A stretch of 64,000 nt of DNA. Origin: Chimonanthus salicifolius. Its lineage: Eukaryota; Streptophyta; Magnoliopsida; Laurales; Calycanthaceae. Positions 33,919 to 45,788 of this stretch are shown one piece after another. The notes beneath the pieces are model-generated. The model worked only from the letters and a program-made list of their open reading frames with translations. It made no database searches and was not told the origin of the DNA. Every line of letters starts with the position of its first letter. The stretch's first letter is position 1. The stretch spans positions 39,926,069 through 39,990,068 of the forward strand of contig CM023535.1 in assembly GCA_013350335.1 (NCBI GenBank). Direction: 5' to 3'. The position numbers and the translations under genes are program-made.

Positions 33919-35091
33919 ACTGTAACACCCCCCCTTTTTTCACTCAAAATCAGAGTTTATTTTTTTTTAAAATAAACAAAAGTGATAAAGAGCGGAATGT
34001 CACGACGCGAGCTAAGTCCGAGCTTCTAAAACCCGACCCTTAACTGGCCAACCGTACGTGTACGTGGACCAAGTCTACTAAACTAGTTCACACGTACTCA
34101 AGTTAACTTGCGGAATAAATCATATATGCGGAATTACAAGAGGATAACAATCCTATTCCATTTTAGATAGCAAAGTAGTCCAACACTTAACCATAATTAT
34201 CATAACTTAAAATATCCAAACATTACCATCCAATCCATAGCAAATATACCTACGTTATTACAATTCCGAATTCTAGCTATTCAAATACATAGTCCATGAA
34301 TAACATAAACAAAATATAACTTAATCATCCAAGCTCTTAAGCTTGGCTCCAATCACTAGGGTAGAAGTAGGGCGTCAGACAACGCGCCCAGTAGGTATTC
34401 CAATTAGGGCTAACGCATGGGTTAGTATATAAAATCCAGATATAATATACCATATCATACTTGTAAAACATCATATCCAAAACAGTGTATGATAATAGAG
34501 ATCCAATCATACAGATAAAAACTAGAAACCTTGCATGATAATAAAGATCATAATCATGCCGATTCAATGCCATGCCATGCTACCATATGCAATGAGTCCC
34601 ACCCATCACAAACACATGTATCCCCTTGATGGAATTCTCCTCATCAAGGTATCCCCCACGATTGTTTTACGGATGTCTCGACGGAGTGTGGATCTCCGGT
34701 TACAATACCCCTCACTTTACGAATGCCCCGACGGAGTGTGGATCTCCGGTTACATTCCATCCCTCCCATGCCATGCATGAGATGCAAATGCCAACATGTT
34801 ATAGAATATTACAAAACATAGCATGAAAATCCCATAATTGCAACATATTGTTTAATACCAAAATAACTTATCAAACATGAAATAAATCATCTTAAGTACA
34901 TAATACATATCCATGGTTTCAATGATGTAGGAATCCTACCCAAGACAACTAAGATGTCCTTGAGCTTTAAACCGGCAATCGTTCAAGATCACGCACCGTT
35001 TGTGTGGTCCCGTCACCTTGTTACATATCAACAAGTCAAGACAATATACATTTGATTTCCAATTATGTCCAAGTCCAAAGACCATCCTTGT

Positions 35092-36112
35092 GGGGTTCAG
35101 CCATACACTATGGCCAAACATCACCTACTTGAATTTGGCCCTTACTTTTATTTATTACTCAAACATCACTTTGCTAATAACTTAGCCCTTTGTCCACCAA
35201 AATCCATTAGTGGGGTTCGGCCATACAACATGGCCGAACCTCACCATCTTGGTTTTGGTCTCTCTTCCAACCTTTTGATCTTTTCAAAATAAATCCAAAC
35301 CTTGCCATTCTTGATTCATAAAACCCACTCTTTTAAATCAGCCATCTAACCTTGTCATTACTTCAAATATATATAAAATATTTCCCATGGGGTTCGGCCA
35401 TACAACATGGCCGAACCCTTGGTTCATTATTTTGACTTGTTTACCATCTTGCCATTGATTCAAATCTTAATTACCATTTCATTCATTCCATATGCTATAC
35501 CTAGACCTTAAATCCATCAAATGTTTCCCATGGGGTTCGGCCATCCATCATGGCCGAACCCATGGTCCCTTATTTCCTTTTAATTTCAATAATACCATTC
35601 ATTCACATGTCCATAAAATAACCCTTGTGGGGTTCGGCCATACTCCCTGGCCGAACCTCACTCATTGAACATTGGTCCCCCTTTTTAATCCTTGATCTAA
35701 TATTTTCGTCCTTTAATAATCCAAAAGATGTTATCCATTTACTTAATCTTTATTTTCATTAAATAATTCATGGGGTTCGGCCATACAACATGGCTGAACC
35801 CTATGGTCCATTATCTCCCTTTAAATCCTTTTTAGACCCAAAAACCTCCTTAACACTTTCCATGGCATGGCCGAACCCTATGGTTCATCATTAGATCCTT
35901 CCTTCATCCTTTTGACCCATTTAAATTCCTTTAGATCATCACAATATTCCATGGTTTTCCATCAATCAAAAACCCATAATTTAACCATGTTTATCCATGG
36001 GGTTCGGCCATTCATATGGCCGAACCTATGATTCATCTACTTCTCTTAAAACCATCTTACATTCCTTCATTTTCCTCCATGGGGTTCGACCATACCCTTG
36101 GCCGAACCCTAT
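35092..36112. repeat. Palindrome array in E2 5' LTR
   Basis: About nine GGTTCGGCCAT / ATGGCCGAACC units (for example near 35216, 35391, 35530, 35631, 35774, 36001 and 36080), plus a half unit near 35864 that keeps only ATGGCCGAACC. Confidence 0.86.
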
Positions 36113-36667
36113 GGTTCTTATTTAAATTTTGATTATCAAGAAAACCTACCGGTTCCTCGACTCCTCCGGTTTTCTTTTGCTGTCGCTTGTTCCTTTTCCT
36201 TCTTTCTTTAGCCTTTCCTTCCTTCTTTCTTGTCCTTTAGCCGAGACTGATCTTGCTAGAAACCCCTTGGAGTGGTTCAGCCAAACGAGGTTTTGCTTGA
36301 GAGGAAAGATAGAATTTCAGCCTTGGGTGAGAATGATAAAACCTTGAGATGAAAACTTTTTTGTTCTAAGTCCTCTTTGTCTTTGTAGAGTGATCCGCCA
36401 AGGAAGGTTTGTGGAAGAGACCAACAGCCAAGGTTTCTTGTCTTGAGAGGTGGGAACGGCCAAGGGAGAGAGGGAGAGAGTGACTTGAAATAAAATTCCT
36501 TTTCTTGGTTAATGAGGGTTGGCCAAAGGTGGTGTCCTTTGGTGACACCCCTTGGTAACTCTCATGTCCTTTCATCTCCCTCATTCAAGTCTCTTTTGGA
36601 GGTTTCATCATTGAGATGAAACACTCCCAACATGTGGCTCTTGGTTTTTCCTCTTGAGATGGAAACA

Positions 36668-36704
36668 CCCCCCCCCCCCCCCCCCCCCCCCCCCGCCCCC
36701 CCCC
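36668..36704. repeat. Poly-C tract, 27 C, one G, 9 C
   Basis: At the same place in the E2 3' LTR (29149) there are seven C. It lies directly after a TTGAGATGGAAAC hairpin arm. Either a true expansion or an assembly or sequencing artefact. Confidence 0.9.
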
Positions 36705-37642
36705 ATGCTTCCAACGTGTATGCTTGTGCAAGCTTGTGTAACATCACAACCCTTCAACTTCTTCATTAATGCACCTTTGGAGTTTCATCCCATGAGATGA
36801 ATCTCCCCCACTTCCAACGTGTAACCTTATCTTGGGTCTCATGAGCTGCATCTCTCCACGTTCCCACTCCACTCACTTGAGATTAAAATCCCATTAACTT
36901 CCATTCAACTCATTTAACCCAATTCATCATTTTAGCTCAACTCACCTCTTCAATTCAACTCATTTAATTCACTTGAATCAACTCAATTATTTGATTCCAT
37001 TTCCAACTCAATTCAGCCCCAACCTAATCAAGCTTGAGCTCACTTAGTGGTCAACCTAGTCAACCACGACCCATTGGATCCCAATTGTGCCTTTTGACCC
37101 AAATAACCACCTTGACCCAATTAGATGCACATTACCCATTTACTTTAATTTGATCCTTATAACATGTACATTGGGTCTTAATTGAACAATGGGCCCTACA
37201 ACCTAATCAAGCTTGAGCTCACTTAGTGATCAAGCTAGTCAACCAAGACCCATTGGGTCCCAATTGGGCATTTTGACCAAATTCACAATTTTGACCCAAT
37301 TAAATAAAACTTCACCCATTTGATTCACTTGAACCATATACAACATCCGTTGGGTCTTAATTGACCAATTGACCCAATTATCAAGCCTTACCCATTTACT
37401 TCTAACTAGCTCATATATGATCCATTGGGTCCCAATTGGACTTTTGACCCAATTGGCAATCTTGACCCAATTAAATAATTCTTACCCATTTATTTCCATT
37501 GGTCCACATCTACCATCTGTTGGGTCTTATTTGGGCAATTGACCCAACATTTACCCATCTAAGGTTCATATCCATTAATTCACAATTTCAATGGCAAAAA
37601 TCGTAAAAATTATAAACTGAAAATCTGGGGTATTACATTGAG

Positions 37643-38015
37643 TCCGTGCCACCAATAATGTCTCTTCAGGTCGTGATACATCTTGGTGCTGCTAGTATGA
37701 ATAGAGAGTTTGGTCTGATGTGCCTCAATCAGTAACTCTTTTCTGCAACTCTTAGGCACATATATCCTTCCTCAGAATACAAGACCTCGTCCTGGTCGTA
37801 ACTCCCATTTCGGTATGACTTCACCAGTAGACATCTTGGCCCATATCTCCTCCACTTCCGAGTCTGTCCACTGTTCCTGTTCAATCTTGGTAACCATGTT
37901 GGATCGTATGATCAAATTGTACATACTCCCATGGTTATTGATATATAAATTGAACTCTCGTATAGTATTCAGCATCTCCCATTCTGTCCTGATCAAACAT
38001 GCCACTGATGCATGT
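37643..38015 (-). pseudogene. pol: E1 RNase H/integrase linker and integrase zinc region
   Basis: The minus strand reads [15 protein letters not shown], then the linker, a stop (37772-37774), [10 protein letters not shown] and [15 protein letters not shown]. The frame continues at 7076 after E2 is removed. Upstream it is cut by the E5 LTR at 38016. Confidence 0.88.
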
Positions 38016-39139
38016 TGTAACGCCCCGCACTTTTTCACTCGCTTTCCAAAAATCAGAGTCTATTTTTTTTTTAAAGTGATAGAGAGCGGGACGTCACGAC
38101 GCGAGCTAAGTCCAGACTTCTAAAGTCCGACCCTTAACTGGCCAAACCTATGTGAGCATGGACTAAGTCCATGAGAATGATTCTCACATAATAAAGTATA
38201 ATCTTTGAGGAATATAACATAGACTGCGGATTATAATAGAACCTAAATCTACTCCATTTTATTAGATAGCAAAGTACAAGTCATTTATCCAAAGTTATCT
38301 TAACTTAATATTCATTCCACCATAGCAAACCATTGCAAATATTTAACTAAGTTATTACATGCCGACATCTAATTAACAAATTACATGTCCATGTAAACTT
38401 AAATAAAATGTCCATAAATAAGTCCAATCAAAAGCCCAAGCACCTATGCTTGGTTTCCTTCGCTATCCTCGACCTTTCCCTTTCCTGTGTCATCCACTAA
38501 GGATAGAAATCGGGCGTTAAAACAACCCGCCCAGTAGGTCCTCTGATTAGGGCTACCACAAGGTTAGTATAAAAACATGCATATAACATAATAATACATG
38601 ATCATCAAAAACTTACAAAACAATGCTATGTATGTATACAAATGTAATGAGTCCCACCCATCACAAGTATACATAGCCATCACCAAGGTACCCCACAGTG
38701 GTCTTTCGGACGCCCCGACGGAGTGTGGCCTCCGGCTTCCTCTTGATGGGATTCTCATCATCAAGGTACCCACAGTGGTCTTTCGGACGCCCCGACGGAG
38801 TGTGGCCTCCGGTTTCCATAACCATCACCCCATGCCATGCATGAGATGTCAATGAGTACATGCTATATGTAATAGAATCTTATCATTCAAAACCTCTTTG
38901 AAACATAATACTTTAACACAAATAACTCATCAAAATCAACAAAAAATAGCAAGTATAATATGTGGTCACAAAGAAGTAGGAAACCTACACAAAAGTCACT
39001 TAAAATATCCTTTCTTCTCAAACCGTCAAATGTTCGCGATAGCGCGCCGTTCAAGAAGTCCCGTTACGTTATTTCATGTCAACAAGTCAATACATATACC
39101 ATTTGATTTCTAACTAAGTCCAAAACCAAACACAACACC

Positions 39140-40045
39140 TTGTGGGGTTCGGCCATACCCCATGGCCGAACCTCACCCACTTGAACACCATCCACATAAC
39201 TTATTTAAACACCTCAAACTACAAACATACCTCGGTAGGGTTCAACCATACAACATGGCCGAACCTTACCACTTTGGTTTTGACCCCTCTTTCAAGTCCT
39301 TTGATCATTTCATTCCATATTTACAAAAATAACTTGTATTTACGGTTTTGCCATTGGTTTAACCTTGCTTAACATTGCTAACCAATGTCCATAACCAATC
39401 CACCTTAGTGGGGTTCGGCCATACAATATGGCCGAACCTCACCATCTCAATTTGGTCCTTTAAATCCTTCATACATCCATCTCCAATTACATTATAAGTT
39501 AACCACTAAGTCCACCAAATGACCATTAGTGGGGTTCGGCCATACTACATGACCGAACCTCACCCTATGGATTTTTATCCCTTGTTCCATCATCTATCAT
39601 AGTGGATCACTTTAATACTAAATCCATAAATAACCATATGTGATTCTTAATTCAAAAGCATATAACAATTCATAATTTCCAAACATATTCTTAATCTGAT
39701 TATCCCATCAAAATAGTTAATGGGGTTCGGCCATATTCTCTTGACTCAATCATTCCATCATTTATATATAATTTAGGCTCAACACTATAGCCATAATAAC
39801 CATATGGTTCAGCCATCAAATGGCTAACCCAAAATATTAAACTTAACTCCATTTAAAACACCTACAAACCTCCATGACATTGTATGGTTTTTAACTCTCA
39901 CAAACCCTAAAATTATCAAGTCCTTTCATGGGGTTCGGCCATCCCAAGTGGCCGAACCCTATGATCTTTGTTTTACCCTTTTTAAACAGCATAATCCATG
40001 ATCTAAACCCTTGATAGATTCGGCCATACAATGGCCGGATCATAT
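39140..40045. repeat. Palindrome array in E5 LTR
   Basis: About eight units, with intact ones near 39145, 39413 and 39937, and several decayed (for example near 39238, 39532 and 39725, where one arm is lost). Confidence 0.82.
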
Positions 40046-40519
40046 TCCCTTAACCAATTTATTTAACAAGGGTTTATAGTGCACTTACCAATACCGCGAC
40101 TCCTTCGGTTCTTTGACTACTTCTTGATCTTTACTCCGGCTTGTTCTTCCGTTCCTTTCTTAGTCCTTCCTTCCTTCTCCTTTAGCCGAGACTGATCTTT
40201 CTTGGAGACTCCTTGAAATGGTTTAGCCAAAATATTGATTTGATAGAGAGATATAGAAATTTGGCCTTGGATGAGAGTGATAAAACCTTGATGCAAAACT
40301 CCTTTGCTCTATGTGTACTTTATCTTGGTGGAGGGATCGGCCAAGGACTGATTTGAGAGAGACAACCAGCTAATGTCTTTGTCTTGGAAGATGGAGAACG
40401 GCCAAGGAAGAGAGATAGAGTGAATGGAGATGAAATTCTATCTTTGGTTAACCAACTTCAACCTAAGGTTGGCACCACATGTAACTCCCCCCCATTCATT
40501 TCCATCACTTATTTCATTT

Positions 40520-40890
40520 GGGGGTTTCATCCTTGAGATGAAACCCTCCAACGGTTTTTGGCTCTTGGCTACCCTAGATGCAACCCTTCTCCATCACTTC
40601 TACATGTGTGAACCCATATGTATCTCCAATTTGCTTAATGCCTCCCTTGGGGTTTCATCCTTGAGATGAAACTCCCAAGGTACCCAACGTCTCCCTTGCA
40701 TGAGTTAGTGTATCCTTTCCTCCACCAACCATCTCTCATTAACCTTGCATGTGAGAGTTTCATATTGAAATGAAACTCCCATAGGCTCCAACGGCTAGCT
40801 TTTGGTTGGCCTTGTGTGACCTCCACAAATCTATTCATCTTCCATTATTTACCCATGTGGGAGTTTCATCAATGAGATGAAACTCCTACA
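40520..40890. repeat. Four GTTTCATC/GATGAAAC hairpins in E5 U3
   Basis: Near 40524, 40650, 40756 and 40861. Each has GTTTCATN(4-8)ATGAAAC, flanked by G and C runs that extend the stem (GGGTTTCATC...GATGAAACCC). Spacing about 105-125 bases, longer than one nucleosome turn but fairly regular. Confidence 0.85.
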
Positions 40891-41531
40891 TGCCAACTGT
40901 TTTGTGTCTTTAACCCTTGAATCATCCAACTATCCAATTCCCCTTTTATCCTCATGCATAGACTAATTTCTCATGCAATTCCAACGTGCATAATGTTTGA
41001 ATTTGAAACATAACCTCTCCCTTATGTAGCAACCAAAACTGCCACCCCATTTATTTCTTATCTAGGAGTAACATGCATGAAATGGCCTCTCCATGCAGCC
41101 AACGTTTTTCCTTGTTTTAAACTTGAAATTAAGACACTCCACTCTCATTCACACACTTCACTCACTTAAAATTAATTTAACTCTCTCAACTCAACCCATT
41201 CATTTAATTCAACTTAACCAATAAATTTAACTCATTCAAACTCAAACATTTAATTAAACTTAACCCAATTAAGCTTTGAGCTCACCCAATGGCCAATCAT
41301 GTCCACCACGACCCATTGGGTCCCAATTGGGTCCTTTGACCCAATTAATCACTTTGACCCAATTAGATGTACATTACCCATTTGATTTACTTTGATCATT
41401 ATAACATGTACATTGGGTCTTATTTGAACAATGGACCCCACAATTTACTTATCTACGGTCATATCCTTTTAATTCATACTTTCAGTGGCAATTTCGTAAA
41501 TATTGATATACTGAAAATCTAGGGTATTATA

Positions 41532-42700
41532 ATACAATCCTCTTTTTAAAATTTTCGTCCTGAAAATTGAACGAAGTAGGGTTCCACAGCTTCTGCTGAT
41601 TCCACTTTAACTAGGTCTCTAGCTTCACACTCCTGGAATTCCATCGGCTAACTACAGAGTCAGCTAGCTAGACTAACTCGGCAATCGCCCATAGCTTCCC
41701 ATTCGAGTTTCACTAGACTCTTATCTTTTCCATTAGATACATCTCCAAAATTTTGTACATCTTCATTTGCACATAAATCACTATGTGACTAACACCTTTT
41801 ACCGATACCCGGCATCAATCCAAACTACCATGGGAACCATCATCCATGGTTATATACATCCATCCCTGGTATCACTCTATCAGTGCATATCATCTCTCCA
41901 TGGTTAATAACCATCCATGAACATAACCCTCGTCTGGGTATAATCCATTCATGGGCATAACTAATCCATGCTTGTGCATAATTAATCCAGGTCACATCCT
42001 CTACCATGAGATATTTTATCCATGGAAACAACACTCAAAAAGAGTCACAACCCGACTCTGGCAACCATATTAACTCATAAATATACCCCGACCCCTAGCA
42101 AGACTTAGGGCCCCATGACTTACTAAGCGGAAGACCCACGTCCAACGTGATCCGGTACCCCGTCCTGCATCCCTTCACCCCATCCCTTCAACCCAAGGGT
42201 GATTCAGTCAAGCTCTAAGGCGGTTGAACCGCGCCTAACGAAGCTATCACCACCCCTATGGGGTAAAATAGTAACTAGTTCTGCGCATCCACGCACATCA
42301 AGTTTGCGAAATATCCATGAAAGTGCCCTCCAGTGCGTAGCATGCAAGGGACCCATTCCTCAACGGTAACCCTACGGGACCAAGTCTCCGTATTTCGTAT
42401 CAAGGTTCCCACAGTCTCATAGCTACTCTAAGCCATACTCATAAAATCTATATACTTAGCTCATCAATATCACGTGAGGGACGCACCCATACCACGTCTC
42501 AATATAATCAAGTGACCTCGTCACATACATCTCAATGCCAAAGTCCTCATAAACTCTTAAGTTTGCATACTTTATTAAAAGTCCTTCAAGCTTCCATCAC
42601 AATACAAGGGTTGGTAGGGTTAAAACAAACCCTTCAAAACATACCCACACCCTTACAAAATCTTTTCCTTTTCCCCGACATTTTCTTACCCTTTCTTAGC
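41532..42700 (-). other. E5 noncoding internal region
   Basis: Counterpart of E2 31799-32956, including the polypurine tract just inside the LTR (minus AAAAAGAGGATTGTAT). No coding seen. Confidence 0.75.
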
Positions 42701-43149
42701 CTAATCTTCCGTCGAAGACCCTGCATCATCATAAAAATCGAGGAAGCTGTCAGGGCATGTCGTCGACGTATGTCCCAACACTCCACAAGTCAGACGGGGT
42801 ATTATTCCCAGTCCCCCAATGTAAGGACAATTAGTCCTCTCCTTCCCGTGCCCGTGTAGTCCACAAACAGGGCAAATGACCTCAATGGGGTAGGGGCAGT
42901 AAGTACAGTTGTACCCCTCCTGATTGCACAACTCGCACATATACCCGGGCTCTATTTTCCCTACCGATTCTCCTATCATGGGGATATCTCCCATATACTC
43001 TTCTGGAAAAGGGCCTAGATACGCTTCGACATCCTCGAGAAATCTTACCTGGACGTCTCCGTTAACTTCCACAACGCGGTCTGGCCTGTTGGAGTTGTTG
43101 GAAGAAGAAGTCAGGTCGATAGGACAGCTAGGAATTCCTTTGTCCCACA
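42701..43149 (-). pseudogene. E5 zinc-knuckle ORF, 5'-truncated
   Basis: Same protein as in E2 and E3 from WDKGIPSCPID to the stop at 42701: acidic middle, then CELC, CPVC and CLTC (here RLTCGVLGHTSTTC, with the Cys before LTC changed to Arg) and DDAGSSTED. The first ten or so codons are lost at the junction with E1, and the open frame runs back into unrelated E1 sequence to 43228. Confidence 0.8.
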
Positions 43150-43947
43150 TCTTTGTCTTGAACCATAGGCCACCACACGATGAGTTTGACTGAGAACGCA
43201 CCCAAGTCTTTCTCCTGAAGCATTGCATTGTACTTCATAACCCTTGCCTCTTTCCGGCAAAATTAAGATAGGTGCAGTTGTAAGTCTATTCTTCAACTCT
43301 TCAAATCTCCGGTTGCACATGTCTGACCACTCAAATTTGACTCCTTTCTGAGTGAGTCGGGTCAGTGGAGATGCAATCTTGGAGAAGTCCATGATAAATT
43401 TCCTGTACTAATCTGCCAATCCCAAGAAGCTATGGATCTCGATTACATTCTTTGGTGCTTTCCATTCTCCCACTGCCGCCATTTTAGCTGGATCCACGGC
43501 TATACCTTCTGCTGATATGACATGTCCCAAAAAGTTGACCTCAGATAGCCAAAATTCACATTTGCTGGCTTTGGCATATAACTTGTTCTTCCTCAAAGTG
43601 TCCAGAACTATCCTCAGGTGCTCAGCGTGTTCTTCTTGAGTTTTTGAATAAATCAAAATGTCATCAATAAATACAATGACAAATTGGTCCAAGTAAGGAC
43701 GGAAAATCCTGTTCATTAAGTCCATGAACACAGCGGGTGCATTGTTGAGTCCAAATGGCATGACTACAAACTCATAGAGTCCATACCTCGTTTTGAAAGC
43801 TGTCTTCTCTATGTCCTCCTCTTCTTTGTGGGATGGTTGTTCTTCCTCTTCATGTCTAGATTGTCGTGCCTCCTCTTCGTGTTGAGATTTTTCTACCTCA
43901 TTTTCCTTCTCTCTCTGGTTTTGTTGGGTATTTCTCTTTGGAGGCAT
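43150..43947 (-). pseudogene. E1 gag start fused to RT and partial RNase H
   Basis: ATG at 43947; about 42 codons of gag N-terminus ([11 protein letters not shown]...HEEE) then join in frame to RT at EEDIEKTAF, so most of gag, the zinc knuckle, the protease and the first part of RT are gone (about 2 kb compared with E3). RT continues with [14 protein letters not shown] to a stop at 43408-43410. RNase H follows (43111-43392) as KGYEVQCNASGERLG, in which the Asp after Cys is changed to Asn, and breaks off at VAYGSRQ, where E5 begins. Confidence 0.9.
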
Positions 43948-44203
43948 TTTTTCCCTAAGCCATTGAAAAATATCAAGACTTAGTTTTCATCGTAAAGTTT
44001 GTATTTTTCTACCTTTGGGGAAATTTCCAAATAAGCACTCTTGATTTTTCTTTGTTTTCGGGGAATATATCCTATTTTGTTATGTTGGATAAATCCAATT
44101 ATTATGACTGTACTTCCTTTGCTATCATCCATTGAGTCTAACGAAGTAAATTAATACACGGGGGCCGGATTATTTTACTCCGAAAGATTCAATCTTTCTG
44201 GCT
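43948..44203 (-). other. E1 leader
   Basis: About 250 noncoding bases with one clear GGGGAAATTTCC and one GGGGAATATATCC word. There is no room for the extra ORF, so E1 lacks it, as does E4. Confidence 0.6.
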
Positions 44204-44216
44204 CGCTCTGATACCA
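44204..44216 (-). other. E1 primer-binding site
   Basis: CGCTCTGATACCA, complement of the initiator Met-tRNA end, two bases from the LTR start at 44219. Confidence 0.93.
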
Positions 44217-45788
44217 ACTGTAACACCCCGCCCTTTTTCACTCTACACTTTCTGAAAATCAGAGTCTATTTTTAAAAAAAAAAAATAGAAGAGTGAGCGA
44301 GAGCGGGACGTCACGACGCGAGCTAAGTCTGAACTTCTAAAGTTCGACCCTTAACTGGCCAACCCTATGTGTGCATGGACTAAGTCCATGAAAACGGTTC
44401 ACACATAACAATATAAACATGCAGAATTAAAATCATAACATGCGGAATTATAATAGAACCTAGTTCTATTCCATTTCAGATAGCAAAGTACGTGAAGTCT
44501 TTAATCAATAATTAACATAACATAATTATCCAACTAAACATCCAACCATAGCAAATCATCTAAATTATTACATGTCCGAAGTCTAGTTACTCAAATTACA
44601 TGTCCATAAGTAACTTAAATAAAATATAATCCAATCACATATCCAATCTCCTATGCTTGGCCCTTTTCGCGCTCATCGTTCTCCTTGTTTCCTGTATTAT
44701 CCACTAGGGTAGAAGTAGGGCGTTAGAACAACGCGCCCAATAGGTATTCCAATTAGGGCTAACACATGGTTAGTACAAAAACATATATAATAATATCATA
44801 ATGTCAAAACCATATAAACCATACTATGTCATGATGTCAAATGCAATGAGTCTCACCCATCACAAGTACATATAAGTACCCCCACATAGGTCTTTCGGAC
44901 GCCCCGACAGAGTGTGGCCCCTCCGGTTTCTTCTTGATGGAAAAGCACATCAAGGTATCCCACATAGGTTTTTCGGACGCCCCGACGGAGTGTGGCCCCT
45001 CCGGTTACATATCCTTCACCCCATGCCATGCATGAGATGCCAATGAAACACATGCTATTTTATCATATAAACATAGCATTAAAACTCACAATTTGAAGCA
45101 TAACTTTTACAACATAAATTCATCAAATTAAGATAAAAACATTGTACATAAACCCATGGTTTCAAAGAGGTGGAATCCTGCCAAAGACCACTAACGTGTC
45201 CTTGCGCTTCCGTCCGGTAACCGCTCACGATCGTACACACCTTGTGAGGTCCCGTTACCTTATTACACAACAATTAATTAAACCCATGTTCCAATTGATT
45301 TCTTATCATATCTAAGTCCAAAAGCACCTTAGTCCATAAAACATAACCTTGTGAGGTTCGGCCATACAACATGGTCAAACCTCACCCCCTTAAGTTAATC
45401 ATTTAATCACTTCCCATTTATTTAATCCAACATACATAAACCCTAAGTCCATCAAAACAATACCCATGGGGTTCGGCCATACACCATGGCCGAACCCATG
45501 GTCCATTAATTCACTTAATCACAATATTGCCATCCATGGCTAACATTCCATTAATCTAATCATTCATGCATTAAATCCATAAATCATTCCCCATGGGGTT
45601 CGGCCATACACCATGGCCGAACCCATGGTCTATCATTTTCACACGTATTTACATTCTTGCCATTACCTTATGTTTATGTCCAACCCAATCCATAATACAG
45701 CTCCATAAATGATCCATTAACCGTGACATAAAAAAATCCCAAGTCCACCAAACAATTCCCATGGGGTTCAGCCATACACCATGGCCGA

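Larger units (their letters stand above)
7077..37637 (-). mobile_element. E2: non-autonomous Ty3/gypsy element encoding only a zinc-knuckle ORF; hosts E3 and C1
   Basis: TTGAG is duplicated at 7072-7076 and 37638-37642, exactly at the two LTR ends. The 3' LTR is 7077-7706 plus 27147-31798 (split by E3 and enlarged by C1), the internal region is only 31799-33920 (2.1 kb), the primer site is 33907-33918 and the 5' LTR is 33921-37637. The internal region holds one ORF (32957-33433), a relative of the extra ORF in E3, and no gag, protease, RT or integrase. With both LTRs, primer site and polypurine tract intact, E2 looks like a non-autonomous element that would depend on a helper such as E3. E5 has the same internal plan. 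Confidence 0.9.
33921..37637 (-). mobile_element. E2 5' LTR
   Basis: Plus-strand ends TGTAACACCCCC and GGGTATTACA, followed by TTGAG (37638-37642). It matches the 3' LTR throughout but lacks C1 and has lost the acceptor-like GACGCAG (the sequence jumps from GGCTCC to AATCACTAGGG near 34350). The donor CCG|GTAGGT is kept (minus, 36149). Palindromes are at 35092-36112. Confidence 0.92.
38016..41531 (-). mobile_element. E5 3' LTR
   Basis: 3516 bp, plus-strand ends TGTAACGCCCC and GGGTATTATA. Predicted intron on the minus strand from donor TTG|GTAAGT (40088) to acceptor GACACAG (38485). GACGGAG repeats 38690-38820, palindromes 39140-40045, GTTTCATC hairpins 40520-40890, GACCCAATT words 41300-41450. 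Confidence 0.88.
38016..43149 (-). mobile_element. E5: 5'-truncated relative of E2 inserted in E1
   Basis: 3' LTR 38016-41531 (the end TATTATA is mutated from TATTACA), internal region 41532-43149 matching E2 in its noncoding part and zinc-knuckle ORF. At about 43150 it switches directly into E1 RNase H sequence, so its leader, primer site and 5' LTR, and some E1 sequence, have been deleted. The left junction sits inside E1 pol; without the right LTR the target duplication cannot be tested. Confidence 0.85.

Noticed and set aside
36562..36747. Gly-rich short protein
   Set aside because: It is the poly-C tract read on the minus strand.
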